Shown: positions 43,430 to 55,880, numbered from the stretch's first letter. The stretch: 64,000 bases of DNA from Bettongia penicillata ogilbyi (GCA_023548195.1 JAJHZJ010000496.1:8860644-8924643); one strand, 5' to 3'. Notes: generated by a model not told the origin, from the letters alone. Program-made: numbers and translations.

Positions 43430-43815
43430 GAAGCCTGGGGTCACATGAGGTGGGAGGAGCTTACTGAAGAGGTGGAACAGGAAGGGTATAGTGGAACGAG
43501 GAGAAAGTGAGTGAGTGGGGTCAGGTCAGAGGGGATAGACACATTGTGACAGTTGATAGTGAGAAGACCCTGGCTGAGGGAGGGGAGGTTTGAGAATGGC
43601 TTTGCCCCATGCTGTGATCATGTTTATTAACCTCTTGGTCACCATGATGGAGTTTGCTTTCTGGTTCTGGGATTTGGCTTTCTGGTGTTTAAATAAGTGT
43701 TTTTCCTCTGCCTTCTATATGGAGAGTCTTTTATACTTGGTGATTGAGAACCATGCTGGCATATTTGTAGTCACCACCAGTGCTGTGAATATTGCCTTGG
43801 TGATACAGCCACTAG
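43430..43815 (+). repeat. Unclassified repeat, LTR-like or LINE-like
   Basis: Holds 'acatgaggtgggaggagctt', 'tggctttgccccatgctgtg' and 'ctggtgtttaaataagtgtt' (TATA-like). Its last 49 bp recur at 10778-10826. The 113-codon frame at 43590-43931 is hydrophobic but is not believed to be a gene. Confidence 0.35.
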
Positions 43816-44019
43816 GGCCCAGAGTTTGTGACTTGCCAGATCATAAACCTATTAAACAGTTTATAGTTTTAAACTGTATTACTTGTGTACTTATCCATAT
43901 AAAAATATGTATAATAGTTAAAATTATATAGGTAATAAGCATCAGAAGTGAAATTTGAATCTTGGTCTTCTGATTGCAGAGACTGTGTTCTTTCTGCTGA
44001 ACCATGCGGTCCAACTACT

Positions 44020-44185
44020 TACTTATTTGCCATCTGACCCTGAGTCAGTCACTTCATGCCTCAGAGCCTCAATTTCCCTACTGTGTAAAATGAGGATAAT
44101 AGCATCTATTTCACTGAGTGATTGTGAGGGGTAAGTCAGATGTTGCTTATATAATGCTACATAAAATACTACTTTATTACTATTA
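44020..44185 (+). repeat. MIR, near full length
   Basis: 'tgccatctgaccctgagtca', 'gagcctcaatttccctactg' and 'gagtgattgtgaggggtaag'. Confidence 0.75.
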
Positions 44186-44795
44186 AGAGAGTTGGAAATT
44201 TCTAATAAACTAGGAGGTTTCAGGATATCTCTATCTGAATGACTTTCTGGAAATGAGATTCTTTCAGTGTGATGTATCCCTCCCCAGTCCTTAGTTCTCC
44301 CACTCCCATAATGTGTAGTAAGTGCAGTAGAAGTCCTTTTGCATGTGGGTCCTTTTGCCCTGACTTGAAGGAAAATGACTATTTCTTTTCATGCATCCTA
44401 ACTTTTTCCTTAACTCAGATCATAAGCGGTCCTGTCGACCTAGTACAGTGTGCTAGCTGACCTGCCAGCTCAGAAAATCAAAGCAACTAGACAAGAGAAA
44501 GGTTCATTCGTTCAGCTGGCCTATTAAGTATCCTCTTGGCGTGGGCTTATCTTATTTAATTCACTGAGGAGACTCATTTCTCTCTTTTCAGGAAGGAGAG
44601 CACTGATGAGCTGCATTGTGGCTCAGGAAAGAAGGGGACCATGGAGAGTGTTCCAGAGTCCTCAATTTTTATCCTTTTCTGATCATTCCAACACTATTCA
44701 GGCTTCCCCGCTCCCCATTACTCCCTATAGTCCAATCAAATTGGCCTCCCTGTTGTCCTCCATACTCCCCAGTCCATCCCCCCCATCTCTGTCCC
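44186..44795. other. No element recognised
   Basis: No domain-bearing frame. The C-rich part after 44700 leads into an L2. Confidence 0.35.
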
Positions 44796-45232
44796 TTTGC
44801 CCAGGCTGACCCCTGTGCCTGGAGTTTTCTCATTCTTCCCCTCCCCATTTTAGAATTCCTGGCTCTACCCCAGGCTCCAGTTCAGATGCTGTCAGAAGGC
44901 CATCCTTTATCCCCCTAGTTCCATGGTCCAGAACTAATGGTTATTGACCACATTCACCATATTTCATACAATTATAAATCTGAATACTGTGAATTTGAAT
45001 ACATGTGACTACTTCAAAGGATTCATTATTCATATTAATCAGGACCTATCGGCATTCTCTGTCTTGCCCCAAATTATTCATTATTCACTGCGTATATACT
45101 TTATGTTTGCTTTGTCTGTATACTTGTTATATCATCCCAGCTGAAGGGAAGTTCTTTGAAGACAGAGACTTCTTGTTTTTGCCTTTGTATACACAGCACC
45201 CAGGAAAGGCACCCTGGCAATACTGAATGAGT
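44796..45232 (+). repeat. L2 LINE 3' end, about 435 bp
   Basis: 'cctgtgcctggagttttctc', 'tcccagctgaagggaagttc', 'tttgaagacagagacttctt' and 'tatacacagcacccaggaaa' keep the L2 order. Confidence 0.65.
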
Positions 45233-45599
45233 CTACTAGATGGTAGGTACAGGGCACAATGGGTGATAGAGATAAATTGGGAAGGCTGTCATTTGCTCTA
45301 AAGGAAATGACCACATATTGGGAGGAAGCCAGACTTCTTGGGATGATTTTGCCAGAAGTAACTTCTCTTTTGAGTCCCTTCCCCCATTCTGCTCCCATTC
45401 CTACCTCCATTTTATCAAGCCAAGTTTTTTTTTCTCTTACACCTGTGACTTCACTGGTGTGTGGATCTCCCAGTGTAGAGAACAACTCCTACTCTTGAAG
45501 ATCAGTAATTTGTATAAATTTTTTAAAAAAGAATTTTCTAAGAAATGATGTTTAGCATTTATTACTTTAAAAGATTTTATATGAATACCTTTGGTTTTT

Positions 45600-45792
45600 A
45601 CATCTCTCATTCTCCAACATAGCGTTTCCTGTCTAGAGAATTATCTCTTCTATAATTTGTAGTTTTAAAAAACTATCTGGTTCCTTGAGGGGTCAAGTGG
45701 CTTGCCCACGGGCACAGAGTCCTTATGTAACAGGGATAGGATTTGAAACTAGGTCTTTAAGACTTTTAAAGTCAATACTGTCTCTCAGGGGG
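45600..45792 (-). repeat. Antisense SINE-like repeat
   Basis: 'agagaattatctcttctata', 'cttgaggggtcaagtggctt' and 'gcccacgggcacagagtcct'. Related in layout to 49440-49690. Confidence 0.55.
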
Positions 45793-45834
45793 AAGGTTAC
45801 TGACATATAAATTAGGCAAACCAGGAAAATTTGG

Positions 45835-46082
45835 GGCAGCAAAGTTGCACAGTTGCTAGAACGCTGGGCCTGGAGTCAGGAAAACTCATCTTCATGAGTT
45901 CAAATCTGACCTCAGATATTTCTTAGCTGTGTGACCCTGGGCAAGTCAGTAACCCTGTTTGCCTCCATTCCTCATTTGTAGGATGGACTGAAGAAGAAAT
46001 GGTAAAACACTCCACTACCTTTGCCAAGAAAACCCCAAATGGGGTTAGGAAGTGAAATGACTGAAAAACAAGAAGGAAACAA
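45835..46082 (+). repeat. SINE with tRNA-like head and RTE-like tail
   Basis: Complete copy: 'ggcagcaaagttgcacagtt', 'ggcctggagtcaggaaaact', 'agctgtgtgaccctgggcaa', 'gaaatggtaaaacactccac' and 'aaccccaaatggggttagga'. It shows how head and tail fit together in this SINE type. Confidence 0.85.
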
Positions 46083-47998
46083 AGGAAAATCTGTGTGAAC
46101 AGAGGCACCAATGGAGTAAAAAATTTAGGCTCATGAGAAAACCCATTTGAATGAGGCCAAACATTCACACAGTAGATTATTTATTTTGACACAACCACAC
46201 GAAACATTTCCAATGAAGAGCGTTTCAGAACCAAGTTTACAAGTACTTACTCGGGATTATTTCTCTGTATCAGGAAGAATTCAAGACACTAAAGACCCTA
46301 AGCCTGGGTAAAGTCATCCTTTTAACTCAAGTGATAAAAAGTACCATTCGTTTATATGTCATTGAGTTTGCGAAAATATGAACCTCTTGCTTTGAGGTTT
46401 CAAAAAAAAATTAGCTATGATATTATAGCCAAACAAATCCATCAATTGGCTTTAGTGGTGGGTGGTTTGTCCACCAGCTGCTTCTCTCCCTTTCTTTCCT
46501 GACTTGAGACAGCTGTAATTTCAAATGTGGATTAGCCCTGAAATCCATGTAGTTGGAACGATGGAAGCTGGCTTAATTTCTGGGAAAGGTTCTTGTGTAA
46601 TTGCCTGAATCATGGAGCACTGCAACTAACGTTGCCAAAAGAAATGGTACACATTGAGAACAAGTGACAGCTGATCTACAAATAGATGGCCTAGGAATGT
46701 AAACATCAGTAGGGGGAATTCATTAAGTGCCTGCTGAAGGCTTTTGATTTAACTCTGTCAATCTTTTTTATAAAATCAGATTTCCTTTTCAAATAAACTC
46801 GAATGACAAATGATAATTATCTGCAAGGAAAGTGGTATGATAAATACGAAGGCACACTATGCTGTTCCTCTGTTTTAAAATATAATCTGCTCAGACTTCA
46901 GATGACTTGTTGTTTCATAAAATCCTCATCATTTTCCCATCAATATTTCATCTCCTGGGAACTGCTGTAATGAAGAGGTTAGCAACTCAGGAAGATGACA
47001 CAGCCATGACGTACAATGATGGGTGTCTTGGAGCTGGGGCAGCTACAAATAACCCTGCTAAGTACTGGTGTGGGAAAGGCATCATCTGTTTAAAAATGAA
47101 ATCATAACTGTTGCTATTGCTGTTGTTTTAAAATTCATTATTATTAAAGTCTAAAACTCAGCTCAGTTGATAAAGGACTTCCTGCAAGCTCATCTAGCAA
47201 ATATTCTAGGACTTTTAATATTCTGGATCATTTGATAATTATTACCATAAAAATCTTCTTGACTTTAGTGGTTTTATGTATTGAGATGGTTATTTCATAT
47301 GTTATTGCTTCATTTTTTATGAGATAGTTTCTTAAAGTAAGTTGGAGGCTGGAGAAAGAGAGGGAAAATTGCAGTCCTATTTTTACTTAACATAATCTCT
47401 AAACTCAGTTGTCTGCTCCTAGTTCTTTGACTGCCTCATAGCACCCCAAGCCATGGAAACTTCTCTCATTCAGAGCTTCTCCATCTAGGAAATAACTATG
47501 CTAGGTCAGATGAACCCTAAGAGGCCCCTTTCTGGTAGGATAGTCTATGATTCTAGACAAAGTAAAGATATAATTTTGTAAAAATTAACTTTAAATCAAT
47601 AAAATTAGCAGTACACTGTGGAGAGTGTTCAATACATTCTTTGAACTTTTGTGGGGAAAAAATCTTGTCCCAGCCCAATGGTGAATGCAATATAATTTAC
47701 AATGGTTTATTAAGAAAATGCCATAGAATTAACATGTCTACATTCTTAAATGTTTAACTTCCAAAAGCAGTTTTAAATTTATATGTAAAAATTAAACTGT
47801 GAACTTCCTTGCTTGTCTTTGACCCCTTCTAAATTTGCTTCTGTTCTTTCTTGGGTATTTTTAAAATGTTTCATTGATATTCTTTTATTTCTTTTTGCTT
47901 GACTATCATGACCATTGAACTTTCTCTAGGTCACTGAAGATGTGCCTGGTAATAAAGTACAGTCAAGTAAAGCAAACTCACATTTCTAAAGCAGAGAA
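46083..47998. other. Longest repeat-poor stretch
   Basis: About 1.9 kb without a recognised repeat, apart from a worn MIR3-like tail at about 47490-47556. Unbroken non-repetitive sequence at 46380-47060 has E-box and ATTA-type motifs ('gagacagctgtaatttcaaa', 'gtgacagctgatctacaaat') and may be conserved non-coding DNA. Confidence 0.35.
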
Positions 47999-48062
47999 GG
48001 TGGAGGGGGAAGAGAAAAGAAGAAGAAGGAGGAGGAGGAGGAGGAGGAGGAGGAAGGAGAAG
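47999..48062 (+). repeat. (GGA)n/(GAA)n polypurine tract
   Basis: About 60 bp of pure purine with at least nine GGA units. Confidence 0.9.
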
Positions 48063-48104
48063 GTCCTGAATAAGTTCTTGTTGACGCATGGATAACAACT
48101 CCAC

Positions 48105-48242
48105 AAGACAGGCAGTTTAAGTATCATTATTCCTATTTTCTCAGAAAGGCTTAACAACTTGCCCAGGCTCATAGACTAAGTGCCAGAGCTGGAATTGAAA
48201 CCCAGATTTCCTGATCCCAGGTCTACCTCCTGTGTCTCCAAG
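48105..48242 (-). repeat. Antisense MIR
   Basis: 'aacaacttgcccaggctcat', 'aactaagtgccagagctgg'-like core and 'tgaaacccagatttcctgat'. Confidence 0.7.
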
Positions 48243-48812
48243 ATGAATCTAGCTGAACCTTACATTTGCGATATCTAAAGAAAAGAGACAGAGGCCAGGG
48301 GCATTTAAGTTGGTTTATCATGGTATGGGAAATGGCAAGTCCCTAGTGATAAGATGGCTGCAGCTGTATACTTCAAAGTTAGGAGAAAGTTTGCCAGGGA
48401 TTTAGCTCTTTTGATGTTCATAGTCACCTGTTCTTCTTACATTCCTGAATCCAGATTCCCTAAGGCTATAAGACTTGTTTCTTTTTTTCTAGAATTATCT
48501 GGTTTGGTTGTGTTCATTGATCACGTTAATCTCCACTACAACTCTCCCTCCATAACCCCTCACATTGGAAGGAAACTGTTTTCAGAGAAATAAAGTTTAA
48601 CTTTTTATCTCTACTTCAATCATTCAAGGACCTGTGATACAGACAGTATTGGTCCCTGTCCTCTGACTGGAGCAGAGCCCCTATATGACTTGGCAGAAAG
48701 TCTTTATGAGTTCCTATGGATTAAGAACTCACTAATCATAAGCCAATATAATGGTGAACCTCTCTGAGCGTAGCTATTTAGGCCCTCAGACAATAGAAAA
48801 GTCATTATCACT
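48243..48812. other. No element recognised
   Basis: A 79-codon frame at 48354-48593 ends at an AATAAA hexamer ('cagagaaataaagtttaa'), but nothing else supports a gene. Confidence 0.3.
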
Positions 48813-48942
48813 GTATGTATTGTCCCCTATATTAGATTGTAAAGTAGATCTTGAAAGCAGGGACTCTTTTATTTGCCATTCTTTGGATCCCAAGTATTTC
48901 CATAGTATGAACTTAAATTCTGGTTGACTGATTGACTGAGCA
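48813..48942 (+). repeat. L2 LINE 3' end
   Basis: 'ttagattgtaaagtagatct', 'tgaaagcagggactctttta' and 'gttgactgattgactgag'. Confidence 0.65.
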
Positions 48943-49438
48943 TGATGTTTTTTCAATTGACCTTATTTTATTCTTAAAAACATCTGTGATATTTTCCAAG
49001 CATTTGATATTCTCTCCTCCTTCAAATATCTTGGTAACTCATCAACTCATCTCTCAACACCATAAAAAATTGGTTGTTTTCAGTAAGGACTTCCTGTGTA
49101 TATAATTGTTTCTGGTAAAACTGCTTTTTACATCTTTGTCCTATTATGTGTCATTGATATGTGTTCAAACAGACATTCAAGACTGCGATGTTATAATCCA
49201 AATATATTGGTTCTGCTGTCATGGAAGGAGAAATAGTTTGTTACAACAATCTTGAAAGTCTTTTTCATTTTTTACCTTTCAGAAGTCCTTCTTCCAAATT
49301 CATCCTTAAATGTTCTCAGATGATCCAACTTTATGGAATCTTTTGCCAAACTTTTGGGAGCTTTCTCCCCCTACCCCTGGCAGCTTACCATTTATGAAGT
49401 GATGCTACTCATAATCTTCAACCATTCTTCTCCCTTTT
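48943..49438. other. No element recognised
   Basis: AT-rich; no assignable landmark. Confidence 0.35.
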
Positions 49439-49439
49439 T

Positions 49440-49690
49440 TGGTCCCAAACTGATTTTTATTAGTACAGAGAACTTCTAGTATGAAAACTCCATGTCTTTT
49501 ATACCGTTTTCCCTACTATAGATCAACCACTGCTGTACAATTTATTTTAGAGAATTTTTTGGGAGCACTAAGAAATTAAGTGACTTATCTAAAAATAAAC
49601 ATCTGCTGTGTATCAGAGCTGTGACTTGAACTCTGTTTTGCTGTCTCCACATCATGACTCCACCCACTACACAACACTATCTCTTTTGTC
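49440..49690 (-). repeat. Antisense SINE-like repeat
   Basis: 'gagaacttctagtatgaaaa', 'tgggagcactaagaaattaa', 'gtgacttgaactctgttttg' and 'ctccacccactacacaacac'. Confidence 0.6.
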
Positions 49691-49959
49691 CTCTTCCATA
49701 CAATTTTAAAAATGAGTTTATATTATACCCTGACATTATTCTTAGCTGGTATACCTCTCCCTTTGGCAGGAAGAGAAGTATTAGCTAACCAAGGGATTTT
49801 TTTTTACCCTCTTGGCCTCTTTATTTTAATGGTTGGTTTGCACTGGTTACACTTCCCTAAGGAATGTCGATGGACTTTTCCATATTTGTTCTTTTATGTG
49901 TGGCCCATGTTTTCACTCTCAAGGGCCTCCTCAAGTAATGAGAATAAGTCTTTATAAAA

Positions 49960-50167
49960 CACTCTGAAGATTATAAAACATTTAAAATGTTATTTCAGTT
50001 AAGGTTTACAATGCCTTATGAGATAGGTACCATAGATATATCATCCTGATTTTACACATAAGAAGTCTTAGGCTGATTTGCTCACATATCTAGTAAATGT
50101 TACAGATAGGATTCAAACTCTGGTCTTCCTGAACCTAAGACCCTCCATCTATTTTGCTTCACTGACT
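49960..50167 (-). repeat. Antisense MAR1/MIR-type SINE
   Basis: 'aaggtttacaatgccttatg', 'agataggtaccatagatata', 'tgatttgctcacatatctag' and 'attcaaactctggtcttcct'. Confidence 0.7.
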
Positions 50168-50344
50168 TTAAATAGTTTAGGTTGGAGCTATTTTAATTAC
50201 ATGGCATATCATATATTCTCATTTTTATTCTTAGTTCTAATATGATTTTGATATTTGCTTTGACAGATTGATGGCTTAATTGTACATAGAAAGGTCATCT
50301 GAAAATGGTTCCCACAGCAATAATGAGTAATTTCCTTTTATGAA

Positions 50345-50465
50345 TGAATGGCAAAGAATCTATCAAGTGTTAATTATATGCCAAGCATTAAGCTAGGTGC
50401 TGAGGATACAGACAAAAATATGAGAAAGTCCTTCCTCTTAAGGAACTCACATTCTAATTTGGGAC
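50345..50465 (+). repeat. 'Tattaagcacc' repeat, 5' part
   Basis: 'aattatatgccaagcattaa', 'gctaggtgctgaggatacag' and 'aggaactcacattctaattt'. Confidence 0.65.
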
Positions 50466-50488
50466 GGCAACAGTTTGATGTGTGTATG

Positions 50489-50510
50489 TGGGGTGGGGTG
50501 GGGTGGGGTT
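50489..50510 (+). repeat. (GGGGT)n short tandem repeat
   Basis: Four GGGGT units in a row. Confidence 0.9.
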
Positions 50511-50529
50511 CAGTAACAAAAGTCCTACA

Positions 50530-50972
50530 TGCTTTTTATTTATGTTGTCTTTGCTGTTCATGCTCTCCTGGTCCTGCTTACTTACTCTCTACCTCTTCAT
50601 ACAAGTCTTCTCATGTTTCTCTGAATTTGTCATAACTGTCACTTCTTGTGATGAACATATTTCATTACCTTCACATAATACCATTTGTTTGGCTATTCTC
50701 CAATTAATGGTCCCATTTTGTTTTAGGTTTTGGCGCTTAAAATAAGTGCCTCTAAGTATACACACACATATATACATATAAACCATATATATGTATGTAT
50801 GCATCTATATATCTATTTGTACATAATTATGTACTTATACACATTCAAACAATTATTTAATTCTTCCTATGTGTCATGTGCTGTACCAAGAAACCTTCCA
50901 TTCTATCTTTTATCTGTTTGAGGTATATGCCTAATTGAATCTCTGGGTCAAGCATGGTGGTCTTTTTTGTAA
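50530..50972 (-). mobile_element. Antisense L1 3' fragment with ATAC-rich insert
   Basis: 'catacaagtcttctcatgtt', 'tttggctattctccaattaa', 'ggtcccattttgttttaggt', then an ATAC/ATGT microsatellite (50757-50830). L1 seems to resume at 'tatgcctaattgaatctctg'. Confidence 0.55.
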
Positions 50973-51560
50973 ACACATTATGAGCATTGCATTGTGAATG
51001 ACAAAGTTTCCAGGGAAATGATGTTTCTTCCTGTCTTTTGCTAACGATAAGATCCATGCTGCCAGTTCCTTTATTGGCTTCCCCAAGGAGGGTGTTTGGG
51101 ACATCTTTATGTTTACCATCAGTTTCCTTTTGTCTTCTCATTTCATTTTTAGGGAGAACGTCAACTGATATGGTCAAGTGCCTGTGGTAGTATTGTAACT
51201 CAACAGTCTTTAGAGTAGAATCGCAAATTTAGGGTGCCAACATTTAAGTTTCTGTTTATTGAGGGATTCTTAGCCTCATATTCCTCCTTAAACTTTCAAT
51301 CTGCCTCCATCAATCCAATCTTTATTGATTTATAGTGAGGTTCAAATAGGAGGTTCAGAAATACATTTTAAATGATATTAAAATATCCACTTTTGTTGCT
51401 ATTTTTGCTTTTACCTTCCATAACTCCCTCCCTGGACCAGTGTAGAAAGGTATAGATTTAAGTGTAGATATAAGAGGTATAGGGGCTTTTGGTCATGGCA
51501 GAAGCTACTGGGGAAAAAACCATTCTTTCCCTCTTCCCCAACTCTCCTTAGCCTTGATTT

Positions 51561-51562
<2 letters not shown>
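50973..51562. other. No element recognised
   Basis: May include worn continuation of the antisense L1. No frame with a domain. Confidence 0.3.

Positions 51563-51614
<52 letters not shown>
51563..51614 (+). repeat. (AC)26 microsatellite
   Basis: 52 bp, uninterrupted. Confidence 0.95.
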
Positions 51615-51616
<2 letters not shown>

Positions 51617-52146
51617 GTACATATGCATGTATAAATAGACATATAATTATTAGTATGGTTATATATTTGGGAGTGAATAAGTGTGCCTACACATCTACCT
51701 CTTTCTATATCTATCCATCTAAGAATCTACATATCTTTACTCACATATATTTATGCTTATTGATATAGATATGTATATATGTTTTTATTAGTATATAAAT
51801 GCCCACATTCATATAAACAAACCTACATTTATATTGGGAACACTTATGATTTAGTCAGTGTATTTCCTCCAACAATGTAGAGTACAACCCTTCTATAAAC
51901 TCGTAGTCATCCTTCAAGAATTTCTGTAGCCAAAACATTTGCCATCTGTTACCCAGCTGGTAATGAGCCTCTCCAAACTGCTAGCCGGCCCTTGGATGAC
52001 AGACCTACAGACCGCCATCAGATCCACAGCCAGAACCTTTCTGCCTTGGTCATCATAGCCCAGGCTTCCATTTTCAGTGAATCTTTGTACCAGGGAGGAG
52101 CTATGGGGATGGTGTCTGAAGTCTTTGTAGTTTGATATAGGGTTAT
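51615..52146. other. ATAT-rich then unique sequence
   Basis: AT/ATAC-rich until about 51830; the rest shows no landmark. Confidence 0.4.
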
Positions 52147-52147
52147 A

Positions 52148-52252
52148 GTTTTGGAACTAGAAAGGTCCCTAGAGGCATTCTAGTCAGCTCCTTCATTTTA
52201 CATTTGAGGAAATTCAGTCACAGAGAGAGTGAGCGACTGAGGCATAGAGAAA
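52148..52252 (-). repeat. Antisense MIR-type fragment
   Basis: 'ctagtcagctccttcatttt' and 'gaggaaattcagtcacagag'. Confidence 0.6.
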
Positions 52253-52261
52253 TCTCTAGAG

Positions 52262-52444
52262 CTTAGGATCTATAGCCAAAAAACTTGAGTTTGAATTCTG
52301 GCTCTACCATTTATAACCTATATGAGACCTGGAGAAACCACTTTGCTCTTTGGCCCTCAGTTTCCTCATCTGTAAAATGTTAGGATTGGACTAGATAACC
52401 TCTAATGTCCCATTAAATTCTAAATTTTGCTCCTATAATCCTAC
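52262..52444 (+). repeat. MIR3-type SINE
   Basis: 'tgagtttgaattctggctct', 'ccctcagtttcctcatctgt' and 'ggattggactagataacctc'. Confidence 0.8.
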
Positions 52445-53048
52445 ACCCAATGTGGTCTTGAGGAAAAGAGGGATTTGCCTGGTGGGGGAGCTTTATGGAA
52501 ATTGGATCCTAAGGGATGAGGTAAGACTGAATGAAAGAGCAGAGCCACAGATGGAGGACTATGAGGCACAGAATTGAAAATGCTGGCCATGGAATCGCTG
52601 TGGGTTGAAAATATGCATCTCCTCCACCCTGAGTTTCATGATCTAGGGAAGATATCCATTGACTCTACCCTGGCTATGGTTTTGTTTCTATGGTCTCCAT
52701 TATTACCAATGATAGCATGAGATTAGAGATTATTAAATTGACCATTAGATTAGACAGGAAGAAGAGAGAAAGGGTGTTGGGAAAGAGGAGCATGAAGAAA
52801 GCTTTTCCCTCAGTTACCATTGATCATAGATTTGGAGTTTTATTGATAGAAGCAGTCCTGCCTTGGGAGAAGTGCCTAAAGTGATGACAGGCTTATTTTA
52901 ACCTTCCGACATAACTAGGGTTCCATCAAGGAGATCTTTTTTTTTTTTTTTGAGTTGGACTTCGGGGCAAGAAGGAAGAGGAATGTTAAATATCGAGAAG
53001 GCTTTGTTGAATATGAAACAGTGTCATGAATTAGAGATTTAAGTTACT
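52445..53048. other. No element recognised
   Basis: Contains a T-run at 52937-52952. No other landmark. Confidence 0.4.
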
Positions 53049-53165
53049 TGCTTCTCTCGCTCTCTCTCTGTCTTTCTTTGTCTCTCCGTCTTTCTCTGTC
53101 TCTCTCCATAACTCTATCTCTGTCTCTCTGTCTCTGTCTGTCTGTCTTTATGTCTCTGTCTCTCA
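53049..53165 (+). repeat. (CT)n/(GTCT)n tract
   Basis: About 115 bp of CT and GTCT units with scattered A. Confidence 0.9.
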
Positions 53166-53259
53166 CCATCCCCTTCCCCTCTCTTGGATATAGCAAGCAC
53201 TCATTGTTTTAGTTTGGTGAGGGTGACAATAGGAAGAAAAATCAGAGAGGTATGTATTT

Positions 53260-53412
53260 GAAAATCAGTTTGGAAGACCTAGGGATATTTAGCTTGGGGA
53301 AAGACTACAGAGGTGGGGATGTGGTAGATTTCTTCCTGTATATGAAAGACTGACATGTGAAGAGGGGTTAGACTTTCTCTTCTTGTTCTCAGATGACAAA
53401 AATTACAAGTTG
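53260..53412 (+). repeat. CR1/L3 fragment, sense
   Basis: 'gatatttagcttggggaaag', 'gactgacatgtgaagagggg' and 'ttagactttctcttcttgtt'. Confidence 0.55.
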
Positions 53413-53845
53413 TGGGACAATTGGAAAGTGGGGGATTTTGTACTTTCTGGGTGATGCCAAAACCAAGGATTGGAAAGTAAACATTTCAATCAATCATCTA
53501 AATATTTTTGTTTATGTGTACAGGATGTCAAACATCTGGATATTTGGAAATGCCTGGATGGCTGTTTGGAAAAGTCCAGATGTTGGGTGTCGTATAGAAA
53601 GAACATCATGATGATTGACTGAAATTTTTGGTTTTCACCTGGATGCTCAGGCATCAGGGTCTTCCAAGACCAACATTTTATGTCTGTGAAAATTGGTTGA
53701 AGAATTCCCAAAGTCCCATATAAATTTTACTACATGCTATCATTGTGAAATCAGATTTATGTTTTGGAGGCATTGCATGATTGGGTGAGTGTTTTTTGGA
53801 GATACAGGTATCTTGGCAGCTATCTGGGATGTTTCACATAACTAT
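53413..53845. other. No element recognised
   Basis: No landmark. Confidence 0.35.
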
Positions 53846-53847
53846 AG

Positions 53848-54640
53848 CATCTCAGAAGTCAACTATTCCAGTTCTAACTGGATAAGAATTCAATCTATAT
53901 CATATCTTACAAATGATCCAGTCTTTGATTGAAGGACTCCTACAAGGAGGATGTCGCTATGTCGCTATGCCCCACAGCAGCTTACTTCCTTCTAATCATA
54001 GGGAAATTTTCCTGATATTAAGCCTAGGTCTGCTTTTCTGCAACCTCTGTAACTTCAAATTCTTCCATTTGGAGAAAGAGACCAAGTCCACATGGCATCC
54101 CTTCAAATACTTATGTACTTATTAACTGTGTGGCCTTGTGCAAATCCCCTAACCACTCTGTTTCCATTCCATCATCTGTAAAATTGGGATAATAATATTA
54201 TTTATTTTTCAGGGTTGTTGAGCAGATAAAATGAGATAATATTTGTAAGCCTTAAAATGTTATATAAATGCTCTCTGTTATTCCTTGAAAAGATGTTTCT
54301 TCGTTTTTATTCTTTTTTAGTCTTTTAACCTCCTTATCCCTTGATGCTTCAACTGATCCTTGTATGGTTTGAACTAAAGGCCTTTTGCCAATCTAATCAC
54401 TCTATTCTGGATTATCTGGATTACTCCAGAATTATCAATGTCTTCCCTAAAATACAGCACCCAAATTCAACAGCATACCTTAGAGACAGTGTGCAGAGTG
54501 TAGGGTTCAGCAGAAATCTCACCTCCCTAGCAGGTGACCTTCCACCTCTCTTAAGGTAGCCCAAGATCTCATTAGTTTTCTAGGCTGCCTCCTTGTACTT
54601 CTGACTTATTTCGAGATTTTTAGTTCACTAAATTCCTTAG
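53848..54640 (-). mobile_element. Antisense CR1/L3, split by a MIR
   Basis: 'aactggataagaattcaatc', 'acttccttctaatcataggg', 'gaaattttcctgatattaag' and 'atcccttcaaatactta' lie before the MIR. After it come 'caactgatccttgtatggtt', 'ttatcaatgtcttccctaaa' and 'ccaagatctcattagttttc'. An 8-bp tandem 'atgtcgct' doublet is at 53951-53966. Confidence 0.65.
54112..54288 (+). repeat. MIR nested in CR1/L3
   Basis: 'ttaactgtgtggccttgtgc', 'caggaaa'-less core 'ccatcatctgtaaaattggg', 'cagggttgttgagcagataa' and 'atgttatataaatgctctct'. Confidence 0.8.
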
Positions 54641-55122
54641 GTATTTTTCACTTAAAAAGTGGATCCGAGTTCATATCACAATGCAGGAAATTTCAAATTT
54701 GTGCAATGGGTTATTATTGAAAATGAATTTCAATGTGTGTATTTCAAGAGAGTGTATTTATATTTGGAAAACTTCTGATTATCAGAGGACTGGGGAGTAG
54801 GAAAAGAAAATGAATCTCTATTAGGATCTTGATCTCTATCAGATGGAAAAAAATTCTAAAGAACAAATCATTGCTGTCCTATAAACACACTGATGAAATA
54901 AATGTGAATTTAATGTTATTATATCATTGACCTTGAAGTGAAACTTGGAAAGATGGTAGTATTTGCTTTGGGCACAGTGATATTATGGGGCCAGGAAATT
55001 CTGTTTCACATGTTCCAAACTCATTCCTCAAATATTCCATTATGGTGAGAGAAGGTCATTGCCTTTTCCTACACTCTCAGCATTGAGGACAGTCTGTAGA
55101 CCATCCCATGACATGACTGTAG
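54641..55122. other. No element recognised
   Basis: AT-rich; no landmark. Confidence 0.35.
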
Positions 55123-55268
55123 TCCAAATCAATCAATTAGTTAATCCATCAACATGGATTTATCAAACTATGTACCAGGTACTATGCTGTATAGTAGATG
55201 TTGTGGATACGAAGATGAAAGTGAAAGGAACTCCTGTCCTTAAAGTACTTATACTCTATATGTCCCAA
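55123..55268 (+). repeat. 'Tattaagcacc' repeat, 5' part
   Basis: 'aactatgtaccaggtactat', 'gatgttgtggatacgaagat' and 'cctgtccttaaagtacttat'. Confidence 0.6.
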
Positions 55269-55880
55269 TATATTGGAAATATTGATGATTTTATCAAATA
55301 CAAGATTTCCCAAGTTCATGATGGAATTTATTAGGATTAATGAAGTTAGACATAGAGAATCATTGGCCACTTGGAAGATCCAAGCCTTCCTGACTTCATA
55401 TCTTGTCTCTTACACTTAGTGGCCATATGATCCAGGACAGCTCTCTAAGATGATGTAATCCTTGCAAAGAAAGTGCCCAACTGCTTTAGTAGGGGAAGTT
55501 TCCTAACCCAGGAGTTCTCTTTATCAATGTCTCTAACTCCAAAATTGAACAACAGAATCACAGAATATGATAGCTGGATGGGACCTTGGAGATCATCTCA
55601 CCCACCCCATTTATTTTATGTAAACATGTCCCTACGTTGCTACTCCTAGAAACTACCTGGCTTTGAGTTAGAAACTACTCACAGTTAATGCTTACCCTTC
55701 TCCCCACTAAATCTCCTCATTTAAGACCAGTTAGATGTATCATACTACCTCACAGTGTAAGAACAAGAAACAATTTTTGTAAAATAGAAAACATTGTGGT
55801 ATTAAGAGGTAACAATGACAGAGTACAGATATACATCAAAAACCATCACTTCTATATTACCCCCTCCCTTGGTTCCGACT
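55269..55880. other. Mostly unassigned
   Basis: A short antisense repeat start may lie at 55550-55620 ('gggaccttggagatcatctc'). No gene recognised. Confidence 0.35.

Noticed and set aside
43590..43931. 113-codon hydrophobic frame resembling a membrane protein
   Set aside because: It overlaps a probable repeat whose end recurs at 10778-10826; hydrophobicity follows the T-rich sequence.
45132..45485. 117-codon minus-strand frame
   Set aside because: It overlaps the end of an L2 and shows no domain.
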